Assembly (NCBI RefSeq): GCF_003597395.2
Contig: NC_133770.1
Location: forward strand, 18,528,969 to 18,592,968
Direction: 5' to 3'
DNA from: Chelonoidis abingdonii
Lineage: Eukaryota > Chordata > Testudines > Testudinidae
Length of the DNA stretch: 64,000 bases
Numbering within the stretch: the first letter of the stretch is position 1; every line of letters begins with the position of its first letter. Under the pieces are notes generated by a model, which was given only the letters and a program-made list of their open reading frames with translations, had not been told where the DNA came from and ran no database searches. Positions 43,728 to 55,685 of the stretch are shown piece by piece. Both the position numbers and the translations under genes were made by a program.

Positions 43728-46239
43728 TATACACCACAAATGTCAGCACCTAAAACAAAATGTCTACCTGCAGAGCTGATGGAGTAACTCTAGTCTCTGT
43801 AAACAAGAAACAAGCATCTATAATTGGTGAGGCCACCATTAGAAGACATGATCACATAGACTGTCAGTGTATTACATACCTCTCTTTTTAGACAAGCACA
43901 TCTAAGCTCCATTGGAGGAATTCAGATCATAGCTGAGGTGCCATTTTGTAACAAAGCATGGCTGCTTACATCCAGACACCATGGCTAATATCAGGAATTG
44001 AATCCATGACCTTCAATACCGAAAGCACAAGCCAGTATTATATGAGCTAAAAGAATAGCTTCTTTATCCATGAGAGGGTAGCAGACTCTTATAGTCACTG
44101 TGCTTAGCTGTTGGAGGAAGATATGTTTACACACTAAGCCAATGTATTATTACATTTTCACTTCCTTATCTCATGAAAGTGCTCTTATTCTCTCAGTAAA
44201 TCTGATGCCTATTGAAGGCAACATGAGTCTTTCCATTGACTCTAATGGGTTTTGGATCATGCTTTATATGCATGTTTTGCCAATGAGAACTGTGCATATA
44301 TATGGAGAGGAGATCCTTAAGTACACATGTCCCATGTACCAGCTAGTTTTTGATACCTCTAAAACTGGTAATGGAGGTGGGGGGAGGTAGATACAGCATT
44401 TTGTGGGATCGACCTGAATGTATTGTGCGGTGGGGTGATTGGGGAAGGAGAGACTAAGGTGATTGGTGGAGTGAAGGAGGGAGATCGGTGTTCCCAAGAA
44501 CAATCTCAAAGAAAGGAGACAAAATCCTAAAGTCTTCCCTGCTTCTATGTAGGTTATTCCTTCTGCTGTTGCTTTTGATAGCTTTGCAGCCATATTTTTG
44601 GTGAACACTTTCTCTTTCAGCACTTTCTCTTGTAATAATCAGCCCTTATTTGTTTTAGGTTTGTCTTTGACTATTTACTTTTCTATCTGTTTCCTCGGGA
44701 GCTGTCTTCTTCTTTGCCCTAGTTATTTTCCTAAGCTATTTCAGTCAGAGAACACACAGCATAATAGGTACATGTGAAATTTAACCACACTCAGTCTTGA
44801 TTTTGACTGCTCAACATGCAGGCAGGCCTAGGAGCTGGAATAGCAGCCATGATGCACCATACCCCCTTTCAGGCAGGATATTAGGTCAGTGGATCTGCAC
44901 AGTCATGGATCCCATGGTCCTCCTGTACCTAGCAGCTTCCATCTATCTTTCCCTGGCCTTTTAGAATCCAGTGCTGAGCACCCCTCTGCACAGCTACTAC
45001 ACATGATCGACAGCATTGCACCTGCCCCACCAAGCTGAATTTCAACATAAATGGCTTAAATAAATACAGTAGATAATATGATTGTTGTCAAGTTAGTTAA
45101 TTGGTCCAATAAAAGCCAAGACAATGGAAAGATTCCCTTGGACTTCAAGGATCAGGGCCTGTGAGAACAGGTAAATATTACTGATAACACACCCACCACT
45201 CCGACACTGTACAGAACAAAACATGCTTTGCATTCTGAGGCCTTGTTTAAATACCTCATGCCCAGGGCTGGAGGCCACTTGCTTGAATGAACAAGGCTGC
45301 AGCCTTTTGAGGTTAATTCTATAGTGCAAGGGAATCTCTCTGAGAAGCCCATCCTAATTGCTTGTCTCCCTGGCAGATAATTCTCCATTAACAACTAAAT
45401 TAAACTCTACATTAATTACATATGCGCCTGAGCTGCGGATTACCCCAAATCCAGCCATTGACGTAGCTGTACCATTGCAAACTCCTAGTGCAACCAGGCA
45501 AAGCCGTCATGTGCACCAGCGGAAATGACCCCTGCTGGAAATTGTGATTTATAGCATTTGATCCTCGCTATACGGCTTTGCACTAGAGCAGCTACAGCAT
45601 TAGATGGATTGAATCAGGACAAGTCTCCAGTATAAACAAGGTTTACATCAGTAAATGTGCTCAGTAGACTCTTTGTTTCAACAAACCACTATTTACAGTA
45701 GTGGTTAGTAACATATGGCACATGTACAACAGGCAGTAAAATGTATCAAGAAGCTAGGTATCTCCCATAGACAGAGAAGTACCCCATGGACATCTCTGTC
45801 TTCCATCAAGCTGGGAGGAAATTCTATTTTAAGGTAATAATACTGATACCCCTAAACTCTATGATAGTTTGTTGTTCTCCATAGAAGAATCATCAGGCCA
45901 CTACTCCAATGTCAGCTCAGTAAATAGGGGGAAACGATCATAAATCAGCTATTGTCCTTTACAGGGGAGCAAGTCTCCTAATATCAATGACATGATGTGG
46001 GTATGTTTCAGCTTTTCAAGATGATCCAAAGCCCTTTGAAGTTAGTGGAAAGCCACCCAATGACTTCAGTGGGCCTTGGAATCAGGTCCCAGACAGCTTG
46101 TTTCAGGCACCACCCAAATGCCTGACACCAATATGAATTAGAGCAAATGAGCAATCCCCTGGCACCCTATTGGTGTTTAAAACTCAGATTGTAATGAATT
46201 TAACTGGGAAATCATGCAATCGTGCAGCTGCTAAGTCAG
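43728..46239. other. No gene; tRNA-SINE-like remnant at 43960-44060 (minus)
   Basis: The minus strand of 43960-44060 reads 'tagctcatataatactgg' (A-box-like) and, about 45 bases on, 'ggattcaattcc' (B-box-like), the layout of a tRNA-derived SINE head. The rest is unassigned; the 119-codon minus frame 44264-44623 has no domain. Confidence 0.4.
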
Positions 46240-46660
46240 TGTCAAGTGATGAGTAGAGGAGTCGGGAGCAAGCTGGGTTAGAATGCCAGAAAGTCAGAGT
46301 CAGGCACCGAGCTGCAGGCAGTAGGTGAATAGTAGAGTCGGGATCAATCCGGGTCAGGATATGAGGAAGTCAGGGTCAGGCAACAGGCTATAGACAGCAA
46401 GGAAATAGCAAAGTCAAGGACAAACCAGGGTCAGAAGCCAGAGTCCGTGATCTACACCAAGCAGGGTCTGTTGCAGAAGCTGTCAGGCAGTCTCCATTGC
46501 TGCTCAGGCAGCTCCCCATGATGGCTTCCTGGTTTAAATCTAGCATTAGCTTGCCAATCACTGGGCTGTGATGGGCCATCAGTCATACCCTGCTGGCCAA
46601 TACTTCCTGCAGAGCCTAGCTTCACAGAGTCCTGCAGTGGAAACCCAAACTAAGCTTCCA
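46240..46660. repeat. LTR-like repeat with gtcag short repeats
   Basis: Imperfect 'gtcagggtcaggcaacagg' and 'agtcgggatcaa' units over 46240-46450, then 'gcttgccaatcactgggctg' (CCAAT). It is organised like 10020-10740, so both probably stem from one LTR family. Ends not defined. Confidence 0.4.
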
Positions 46661-47159
46661 GTGGTGATGTGGATGTGTCTGTGGCCCAGAACCTCAAAGG
46701 TTCTTAGAGTATCATTCCTCATGCAGGAAGAGCCCATGTGTGGGCCAGGAATACTGCAATTTTCAACAAATGCAACTTCCTCCAAATTGTCCCATTGGAT
46801 GGGGTTGGAGAGTCCTCCCCAAACCCCACACACAGCATGGGAAAGTAGTGGCCTACCTAACTTGTGAATTTGTGAGATCTGTGGGAAAATAGCATGTATC
46901 ATGGGCCATCTGCAGAGAGCTGGGGTATTTCCACAGAGGCCTAGTACTCATGTACTATTCCATGATCCCTCCTTCTATACCCGTAATAGCAAGGGTCCGT
47001 CAAAAGACACACTTCCATGGCCTCAGTGGTATCTGCTGCCCCAAAGTCACCTCCTTCTCTGAGGAATGCTAGTGTGCCAATGGGGAGTCAGTGTTGGATA
47101 TTGTGATCAGCATTGTCTTTCACTTCAAGTTCCCTACAAGGTTTGAAAGGGGAATTTAT
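46661..47159. other. No gene seen
   Basis: Frames on both strands at 46568-46902 mirror each other and have no domain. Confidence 0.35.
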
Positions 47160-47310
47160 TGTTATTATTTATTTGTATTACAGTAATGCTTAGGAGCCCC
47201 AGCCATGGGCCAAGATCCCGTTGTTCTGTACAAATTGAACAAAAGGCTGTTCCTGCCCCCAAAGAGCTTATACTCTAAATAACTAGGACAGATACAGCTT
47301 AAAGGGAAGG
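47160..47310 (-). repeat. L2/MIR-type 3' tail, antisense
   Basis: 'attgttattatttatttgtattacagtaatgc' then 'cctgcccccaaagagcttatactct' is the reverse of the L2-type end at 36425. Confidence 0.7.
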
Positions 47311-47369
47311 GTAGAACATGCAAGTAGAGCAAACAATGTGATGGCAGCAAACAGCATGTTAGTTCCATG

Positions 47370-50144
47370 CAGAAGCGGCGCCAGGGTTTCTGGCACCATA
47401 GGCAGAATTCGGGGGGTAGCATTTTGTGCACTCCCCATGGGACACACAGGAGCTTCCGGTTCTGCTCCCATTGCACTGCCGAAGAAGGACCCTCCGCCAA
47501 AATGCCACAGATGACAGCGGCAGTCATTGAGCTGCTCAATTGCCTGCTGCTGTTTCCCGTGGCACGTCATCAAAGATTCATAGATTCATAGACTCTAGGA
47601 CTGGAAGGGACCTCGAGAGGTCATTGAGTCCAGTCCCCTGCCCTCAGGGCAGGACCAAATACTGTCTAGACCATGCCTGATAGACGTTTATCTAACCTAC
47701 TCTTAAATATCTCCAGAGATGGAGATTCCACAACCTCCCTAGGCAATTTATTCCAGTGTTTAACTATCCTGACAGTTAGGAACTTTTTCCTAATGTCCAA
47801 CCTAAATCTCCCTTGTGCAGTTTAAGCCATTGCTTCTTGTTCTATTATTAGCGGCTAAGGGGAACAAGTTTTCTCTCCTCCTGCTGACACCTTTTAGATT
47901 CTGAAAACTGCTATCATGTCCCTCTCAGTCTTCTCTTTTCCAAACTAATAACCCAGTTCTCTCAGCTTCCTTCGAGTCATGTTCTCAAGACCTTTAATCA
48001 TTCTTGTTGCTCTCTCTGGACCCTCTCCAATTTCTCCCATCTTCTTGAAATGCGGTGCCAGAACTGGACACAATACTCGTTGAGGCTAACCAGCGCAGAG
48101 TAGAGCAGAGAATGACTTCTCGTGTCTTGTTTACAACACACCTGTTAATGCATCCCAGAATCACATTTGCTTCTTTGCAACAGTATCACACATTGATTCA
48201 TATTTATGTTGTGGTCCACTATGACCCTAGATCTCTTTCTGCCATACTCTTCTAGACAGTCTCTTCCCATTCTGTATATGTGAAACTGATTGTTCCTTCC
48301 TAAGTGAGCACTTTGCATTTGTCTTTATTGAACCTCATCCGGTTTACCTCAGACCATTCTCCCATTTGTCCAGATCATTTTGAATTTTGACCTGTCTCCA
48401 AAGCAGTTGCAATCCTCCCAGTTTGGTATTGCCCAAACTTAATAAGCGACATTTCTATGCCAACATTACTACATTGATGAGATAATGAACAGAGCCGGTC
48501 CAAAACAGACCCCTGCGGAACCCCCTTGTTATACCTTTCCAGCAGGATTGGGAGCCATTAAAACTACTCTCTGAGTACAGTTATCCAGCCAGTTTATGCA
48601 CCCACCTATAGTAGCCCATCTAAATTGTATTTACCTAGTTTATCAATAGATATGCGAGACCGTATCAAATGCCTTTCTAAATCTAGCATACCACATCCAC
48701 CGCTTCTCCTTATCCACAGACTCGTTATCCTATCAAAGAAAGCGATCAGATTGGTTTGACACGATTGTTCTTTTACAATCCATGCTGGCTATTCCCTATC
48801 ACCTTACCACCTTCCAAGTGTTTGCAGATGATTTCTTTAATTACTTGCTCCATTATCTTCCTGGCACAGAGTTAAACTAACTGTCTGTAGTTTCCTGGGT
48901 GTTTTATTTCCCTTTTATAGATGGCACTATATTTCCTTTTCCAGTCTTCTGGAATCTCCCATCTCCCATGACTTTCAAGATAATAGCTAGAGGCTCAGAT
49001 ACCTCTCCATTAACTCCTTGAGTATTCTGGGATGCATTTCATCAGGCCCTGGTGACTTGCAGGCACTAACTTTTCTAAATGATTTTTAACTTGCTCTTTT
49101 TTATTTTATCTCTAAACCTACCCCTTCCCATAAGCATTCACTATGTTAGACATTCCTTCAGATCTCTCAGTGAAGACCAAAACAAGAAGTCATTAAGCAT
49201 CTCTGCATTTCCAAGTTTCCGGTTACTGTTCTCCTCCTCACTGAGCAGTGGGCCTACCTGTCCTCGGTCTTCCTCCTTCTATGTATTGATAAAAAGTCTT
49301 CTGTTTTTCCTTTTATTCCCATAGCTAGTTTGAGCTCATTTGTGCTTTTGCCTTTCTAATCTTGCCCCTGCATTCTGTGTTATTTACCATATTCATCCTT
49401 TGTAATCTGACCTAGTTTCTGTTTTATATGCCTTTTATTTTGTAGGTCATGCAAGATCTCGTGGTTAAGCCAAGGTGGTCTTTTGCCACATTTTCTATTT
49501 CCTACCCATCGGAATAGCTTGCTTTTGCCCTTAATAGAGTCCCTTTGAAAAACTGCCAACTCTCCTCAGTTGTTTTTCCCTCAGACTTGATTCCATGGAC
49601 TTACCTATCAGCTCTCTGAGCTTACCAAAATCCGCCTTCCTGAAATCTGCTTCTCTATTTTTCTGTACTCCTTCTGTCCTTCCTTAGAATTGCAAACTCT
49701 ATGATTTCATGATCACTTTCACCAAGCTTCCTTCTACTTTAAATTTCACTGAGTCTCCTCCCTAATTGTTAAAATCAAGTCTAGAACAGCTTCCCCCCTA
49801 ATAAGCTTTTCAATCTTGCTGGAATAAAAGCTGCTGCATGCGTCCAGAACTTATTGGTAAGCTGTGCCCCGCTGTGTTATTTACCCAACATATATCTGGA
49901 TAGTTGAAGTCCCCCATCACCACCAAATCTTGGGCTTTGGCTGATTTTGTTAGTTGTTTAAAAAAAGCCTCATCCACCTCTTCTACCTGGTTAGGTGGCC
50001 TGTAGTAGGTCCTTCTTTGGCGGCGCAACAGGAGCGGAACCTGAAGCTCCCATGCGCCCCATGAGGAGCGCACAAAATGCTGCCCCCCAAATCCTGGCGC
50101 CCTAGGCGACCGCCTAGGGTCGCCTAATGGAAGCGCTGGCCCTG
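47370..50144. mobile_element. hAT element split by an antisense CR1
   Basis: The left arm is 47370-47574 (starts CAGAAGCGGCGCCAGGGTTT); the right arm is 50014-50144 (ends GCGCTGGCCCTG). Flanking octamers GTTCCATG (47362-47369) and ATTCCATG (50145-50152) match at 7 of 8 positions, as expected of an aged hAT TSD. The arms share 'ggcgccctaggcg' with 6186-6528 and 62901-63193. The arms sum to about 335 bp, the normal size of this MITE, so the CR1 came later. Confidence 0.75.
47575..50013 (-). pseudogene. CR1 LINE, near full RT length, frameshifted
   Basis: The 3' end is at left: 'attcatagattcatagactctaggactggaagggacc' is the reverse of the octamer tail and 3' UTR. The coding part runs to the right. 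At 50013-49810 'YYRPPNQVEEVDEAFFKQL' and 'GDFNYPDICW' are the endonuclease of ORF2, including its Asp/Asn motif. The RT in between (48000-49750) is recognisable only as antisense of frames with many stops. It is truncated inside the endonuclease at 50013. Confidence 0.85.
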
Positions 50145-52136
50145 ATTCCATGATATTTTTTGTGGGATTTAGTTAGGAAGGGACCAGCTAAAATGAAAAG
50201 GAAGGGAAGGGAAGGGGGGGAAGGGAGGAGAGGGTAGGAGGCGCAGGTATGGAATGAGGCTGAAGTGAAGGGACTGTGAATGACAGAGCGGGGGGAATTG
50301 GAACAAACAGCCAGTCAACCCACGGCAGAGAAAGTCCAGTCCCCTGGCACTGCTTCCTCCTGACTCAACACAGTGACCAAAATGTTCCCATCAAAACTTT
50401 GGGCCCTATACTGCAACCTTTACTCATTACGAATTGCCACTAGTTCCTCTTTACAGCACAACAGATCTGACAATGCTGCAGCATATATTTGAGGAAAAGG
50501 AAAGTAGATTATGTAATAAAAGCAACTGACACATGTGCATTGACGAAGAAAGCTGCAGTTTCCAAAAATTACCAGAGGATTGAAATGTCAGATCCATATT
50601 CCATTGCTTACAGATTCCCTTGTGTAGGGCTTGATTCTAGAATGTTCTGAGCACTTTCTGCCAAGTACTGAGGCCCTCCAATACCACTCAACCCCCACTG
50701 AGTTTACAGCCCTTGGCACCTCCCAGGATCAAGCCCGTAGCTCCTCAGCATATAGCTACGTATCCCAAGTTGCCTTCAAGATAGAGGTGTGTCATTTGCC
50801 TCAGTCATGTGATGCAGACACCACACATTATTGCCCCAATTTAAAGAGTTTTTATGGTTTTCATTTTTCAGTGCAAGAGATTCAACTTTCAGCACCTGGA
50901 AAAAAAATAAATACCAAGTGCTATCATATTCATCTAACAAAAAAGCAAAAGCTCCAATCCTCCCTACACCTGCATTTAAAAATCCCCCAACCTCTACCTT
51001 GATCTAAGCCACATGCTGAAATTGTGTTTGTACCTATGTATTTGCTATTTTACAGTTCACAGGGCGAGCATGTTAAAGCCCGATGAAATAATGAACTTTC
51101 ATAAGAATGTAAATGTCAAATATAACATTATAGACCATAATAGAGCCAAGTTAATCATTTTCAGATAGACTGCCCATGAAGCCAAAGGGGAGAGAATAAC
51201 ACTCTGATCTTCAGCAAATCGTTTCTTTTCTCTATGCCTAAGTCCCCTCCCACTCTTTGTCTTCTCTAGTTATAGTGCAAGGTCCTCTAGAAGAAACTCT
51301 CTCTATGTGTCTGTATTGCACGTAACACTATCAAGCCCTGTGGTGAGGTATACAAACACCACACCAGTAAGGAAGGGGTTAAGCAATTGTTCTGGGCCCA
51401 GGCACACCCACCCCACCCCACCTGCAAAGCATGCATGGCTTAGAGGAGGAGCTCAACCACAGAGCAGGCTAGGTCCCTTTAGGCAAACAGTGGAAAGGAG
51501 CCAACGTGTGCTCTGAGCTCTTGGGAGGGAGCCCCTCAGGAGCTCGTGTTGCCTGAGGCCTGGCAATACTGTCCTAACCAAGCCTGCAATGGAGGGACTC
51601 ATGATTGTCCTTGATGGTTAGAAATGTGGCTTAGTGCTCAGTTCTTTAATATACGCTGTGGGAAAAAATGGAGTCTGGTAGGAAGTGATCCAGGGGGCAG
51701 CTGCATGTCATCCCAAGGTGCAAGACTTAGGGGCCATCCCTGGGCCCTGGGCTAGCTCCCAGTGAAGAGGATGGGCACAGGCTTCCTTCCAGTCTCTAAA
51801 GAGGGTGAAGCAATAGGAGCCTTTCCCTTGGTGGAAACCTAGTTGGGAAAGGTCCAACAAAGGTCCAGAGCCCAAGTCCAGAGCAGGAATCTGAAGACTT
51901 CCCCATTTTTGGACTTTCTTTTGTGTCCCCTGAAAGAGGTGGACTGGAATGTGGGACCTAGCTGGAGGGCTGAGTCAGGGAAGGGTCAGATCAACACAGG
52001 ATCACAGTGGATCTCAACAGGGCATCAGGAAAGAAGAGGACCTGCCCTTCCCTGAGTGACCATTGGACAGCACCTGTGGTGAGTAATCCTCTTCACAAGC
52101 CCTGATCTCATCTGGAGCTTTTACAGCAGGGGTGGG
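50145..52136. other. No gene seen; G/A-rich tract 50190-50245
   Basis: A short purine repeat (ggaagggaaggg) lies at 50195-50240. Positions 50640-50750 hold foldback-type words ('cttgattctagaatgttctgagcac' and 'ggatcaagcccgtag'). The 123-codon frame 50631-51002 has no domain. The GC-richer stretch 51300-52080 has no recognisable structure. Confidence 0.35.
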
Positions 52137-52874
52137 CAAACATTTTGACCTGAGGGCTACATCTGCGTAGGGATATTTTATGCAGGGCCATGAATGTAGG
52201 GATGGGGCAGGAAGTTGGGGCGTGAGAGGGAGTGTGGGGTGCAGAAGAGGGCTCAGGGCAGGAAGTTGGGGTGCAGGAGAGATGAAGGAGCAGGCTCAAG
52301 GCAAGGGGTTAGGGTGCAGGACGGGTGTGGGATGCAGGAGGGGGATCAGGGCAGGGGGTTGAGGTGCAGGAGGGATGCAGGGTGCAGAAGCAGGCTCAGG
52401 GCAAGGGGTTAGGGTGCAGGAGGAGTGTGGGGTGCAGGAGGGATCAGGGCAGGGGGTTGGGGTGCAGGAGGGATGTGAAGTGTAGGAGGGGGATCAGGGC
52501 AGGGAGTTAGGGGGAAGAGGGGGTGTGGAGTGTGGGAGGGGGCTCTGGACAGGGGGTTGAGGGCTCAAGGCAGGGGGTGTGGAGTGTGGGAGGGCACTCA
52601 GGGAAGGGGGTTGTAGTGCAGGGTGTAGGAGGGGTTTGGGGTGCAGCGCCACTTACCTCAAGTGGCTCCAGGGTGGCAGTGGCATGCAGTGGGGCTATGG
52701 TAGGCTCCCTGCTTGCCCTGGCCCCCGCACTGCTCCCGGAAATGGCCAGCATGTCCGGCAGTGGCTCCTGGGGGTGGGATGGTGCAGGCCAATGGGAGAT
52801 GTGAGGGCAGTGCCTGCAGGTGAGGGCAGGACATGGAACCCTCTGCCCACCCCCACCCCACAGGGCCACAGGGA

Positions 52875-55541
52875 CATAGACTCATAGACTCGTAGGTCAG
52901 AAGGGACCAATATGATCATCTAGTCTGACCTCCTGCACAAAGGCCACAGAACCCTACCCATCCACTTTTATAACAACCCCTAACCCATGACTGAGTTATT
53001 GAAGTCCTCAAAATTGTGGTTTGAAGACCTCAAGCTGCAGAGAATCCACCAGCAAGCGACCCATGCCCCACGCTGCAGAGGAAGGCGAAAAACCTCCAGG
53101 GCCTCTGCCAATCCGCCCTGGAGGAAAATTCCTTCCCGACCCCAAATATGGCGATCAGCTAAACCCTGAGCATGTGGGCAAGACTCACCAGCCAGCACCC
53201 AAGAAAGAATTCTCTGCAGTAACTCAGTTCCCATCCCATCCAACATCCCCTCACAGACCATTGAGCAGACTTATCTGCTGATAATCCAAGATCAATTGCC
53301 CAAATTAAACTATCCCATCATAACATCCCCTCCATATACTTATCAAGCTTAGTCTTAAAGCCAGATAAGTCTTTTGCCCCCACTACTTCCCTCGGAAGGC
53401 TGTTCCAGAACTTCACTCCCCTAATGGTTAGAAACCTTCGTCTAATTTCAAGTCTAAACTTCCTAATATCCAGTTTGTACCCATTTGTCCTTGTGCCTAC
53501 ATTAGTACTAAGCTTAAATAATTCCTCTCCCTCCCTAACGTTAATCCCCCTGATATATTTATATAGAGCAAGCATATCCCCCCGGAGCCTTCTTTTGGCC
53601 AGGCTAAACAAGCCAAGCTCTTTGAGTCTCCTTTCATAAGGCAGGTTTTCCATTCCTCGGATCATCCTAGTAGCCCGTCTCTGAACCTGTTCCAGTTTGA
53701 ATTCATCCTTCTTAAACATGGGACACCAGAACTGCACACAATATTCCAGGTGGGGTCTCACCAGCGCCTTATATAACGGTACTAACACCTCCTTATCCTT
53801 GCTGGAAATACCTCGCCTGATGCACCCTAAAACCGCATTTGCTTTTTTAACGGCCATATCGCATTGGCGGCTCATAGACATCCTGCTATCAACCAATACC
53901 CCAAGGTCCTTCTCCTCCTCTGTTGCTTCCAACTGATGCGTCCCCAATGTATATCTAAAATTCTTATTATTAATCCCTAAGTGCATGACCTTGCACTTTT
54001 CACTATTATATTTCATCCTATTACTATTACTCCAGTTTACAAGGTGGTCCAGATCTTCCTGTATAGTATCCCGGTCCTTCTCCGTGTTAGCAATACCCCC
54101 CAGCTTTGTGTCATCCGCAAACTTTATTAGCACATTCCCGCTCTTTGTGCCAAGGTCAGTAATAAAAAGGTTAAATAAGATCGGTCCCAAAACCGATCCT
54201 TGAGGGACTCCACTAGTAACCTCCTTCCAGCCTGACAGTTCACCCTTCAGTACGACCCGCTGGAGTCTCCCCTTTAACCAGTTCCTTATCCACCTTACAA
54301 CTTTCATATTCATCCCCATCTTTTCCAATTTAACTAACAGTTCCCCATGCGGAACCGTGTCAAACGCCTTACTGAAATCGAGGTAAATTAGATCTACCGC
54401 ATTTCCTTTGTCTAAGTAATCCGTCACCTTCTCAAAGAAGGAGATCAGGTTGGTTTGGCACGATCTACCTTTAGTAAATCCATGTTGCAATTCGTCCCAA
54501 TTACCATTGACCTCAATGTCCTTAACTACTTTCTCCCTTAAAATTTTTTCCAAGACCTTACACACTACAGACGTCAAGCTAACAGGCCTATAATTACCCG
54601 GATCACTTTTATTCCCTTTCTTAAAAATAGGAACTACGTTAGCAATTCTCCAGTCGTACGGTACAACCCCCGAGTTTACCGATTGCTTAAAAATTCTCGC
54701 TAACGGGCTCGCAATTTCACGCGCCAGTTCCTTTAATATCCTCGGATGGAGATTGTCCGGGCCCTCCGATTTTGTCCCATTAAGCTGTTCAAGTTTGGCC
54801 TCTACCTCAGATGCGGTAATATCCACCTCCATATCCACATTCCCGTTTATCATCCCTCCATCATCCCTAAACTCCTCACTAGTCTTATTAAAGACCGAGG
54901 CAAAGTACTTATTTAGATATTGGGCCATGCCTGGGTTATCCTTAACCTCCGTTCCATCCTCAGTGTATAGCGGCCCCACTTCTTCTTTCTTTGTTTTCTT
55001 CTTATTTATGTGGCTGTAGAACCTTTTACTATTGGTTTTGATTCCCTTTGCAAGGTCCAGTTCTACGCGGCTTTTAGCCTTCCTCACTTTATCCCTACAT
55101 GTTCTGACCTCACTAAGGTAGCTTCCCTTGCTAATCCCGCCTTTCTTCCACTCCCTGTAAGCTTTCTGCTTTTTCCTAATCCCCTCTCTGAGTTGCTTGC
55201 TCATCCAGCTTGGCCTACAACTCCTGCCCATGGTTTTTTTCCCCTTTCTTGGGATGCAGGCTTCCGACAGTTTCCGCAGCTGCGACTTAAAGTAATTCCA
55301 GGCCTCCTCCGCATTTAAATCCACAAGTTCCTCCGTCCAATCCACTTCCCTAACTAATTTCCTTAACTCTTTAAAATTAGCCCTTGAGAAGTCAAAAACC
55401 CTAATCCCAGATCTACGTTTGTTTATCCTTCCATCTAGTTTGAACTGAATCAGCTCATGATCACTCGAACCAAGGTTGTCCCCTACCACCATTTCTTCTA
55501 TGAGGTCCTCACTGCTCACCAAAACCAAATCATGGTGCTGG
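52875..55541 (-). mobile_element. CR1 LINE, 5'-truncated, with intact RT
   Basis: The 3' end at left reads 'catagactcatagactcgtagg', the reverse of the CR1 octamer tail, followed by the 3' UTR ('gaagggaccaatatgatcatctagtctgacctcctgcac'). The coding frame runs from 55541 to the stop at 53318. It joins hAT sequence at 55541, so truncation is inside the endonuclease. No TSD is visible, as is usual for CR1. Confidence 0.92.
53318..55528 (-). CDS. CR1 ORF2 protein, C-terminal endonuclease tip plus complete reverse transcriptase
   Basis: 736 codons open; in the same frame the element continues upstream to about 55541 ('HDL'). Residues 1-35 are the end of the apurinic-type endonuclease ('SDHELIQF', 22-29, with its catalytic Ser-Asp-His). 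RT blocks follow in order: 'VPIFKKG' 299-305, 'YRPVSL' 313-318, 'DFSKAFD' 384-390, 'SGVPQGSVLGP' 439-449 and the catalytic 'FADDTKL' 470-476. Then come the thumb ('RPHLEYCVQFWCP', 591-603) and 'FWNSLP' 707-712. All catalytic residues are present and no stop occurs, so insertion is recent or the copy was well polished. It lacks ORF1 and most of the endonuclease, so it cannot retrotranspose alone. The start shown is TTG and not a true initiator. Plus-strand frames at 53424-55318 are shadows. Confidence 0.92.
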   Translation of the reverse strand: MVLVSSEDLIEEMVVGDNLGSSDHELIQFKLDGRINKRRSGIRVFDFSRANFKELRKLVREVDWTEELVDLNAEEAWNYFKSQLRKLSEACIPRKGKKTMGRSCRPSWMSKQLREGIRKKQKAYREWKKGGISKGSYLSEVRTCRDKVRKAKSRVELDLAKGIKTNSKRFYSHINKKKTKKEEVGPLYTEDGTEVKDNPGMAQYLNKYFASVFNKTSEEFRDDGGMINGNVDMEVDITASEVEAKLEQLNGTKSEGPDNLHPRILKELAREIASPLARIFKQSVNSGVVPYDWRIANVVPIFKKGNKSDPGNYRPVSLTSVVCKVLEKILREKVVKDIEVNGNWDELQHGFTKGRSCQTNLISFFEKVTDYLDKGNAVDLIYLDFSKAFDTVPHGELLVKLEKMGMNMKVVRWIRNWLKGRLQRVVLKGELSGWKEVTSGVPQGSVLGPILFNLFITDLGTKSGNVLIKFADDTKLGGIANTEKDRDTIQEDLDHLVNWSNSNRMKYNSEKCKVMHLGINNKNFRYTLGTHQLEATEEEKDLGVLVDSRMSMSRQCDMAVKKANAVLGCIRRGISSKDKEVLVPLYKALVRPHLEYCVQFWCPMFKKDEFKLEQVQRRATRMIRGMENLPYERRLKELGLFSLAKRRLRGDMLALYKYIRGINVREGEELFKLSTNVGTRTNGYKLDIRKFRLEIRRRFLTIRGVKFWNSLPREVVGAKDLSGFKTKLDKYMEGML

Positions 55542-55685
55542 CTGCTTCCGAGAGCGGCGTGGGGCCAGGGCAGGAAGGCAGCCTGCCATATCCCTGCTGC
55601 GCCCTGGGGCTGGCAATCCCACAGGCTGGATTGAAAGCCCTGGCTGGCTGGAACCAGCCTGCAGGCTATAGTTTGCCCTCCCCTG

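Larger units (their letters stand above)
52137..55685. mobile_element. hAT element split by an antisense CR1 with open ORF2
   Basis: Termini CAGGGGTGGGCAAAC at 52137 and, in reverse complement, CAGGGGAGGGCAAAC ending at 55685 match at 14 of 15 positions. The flanks TTTTACAG and CTTTAGGG agree at only 5 of 8, so the TSD is eroded or the end is off by a base. The left arm carries a G-rich array (52200-52640), then 'cacttacctcaagtggctccaggg', as in the element at 36845. The right arm is 55542-55685. The CR1 occupies 52875-55541. Confidence 0.75.

Noticed and set aside
53424..55318. Plus-strand frames of 70-100 codons
   Set aside because: Antisense shadows of the intact CR1 ORF2.
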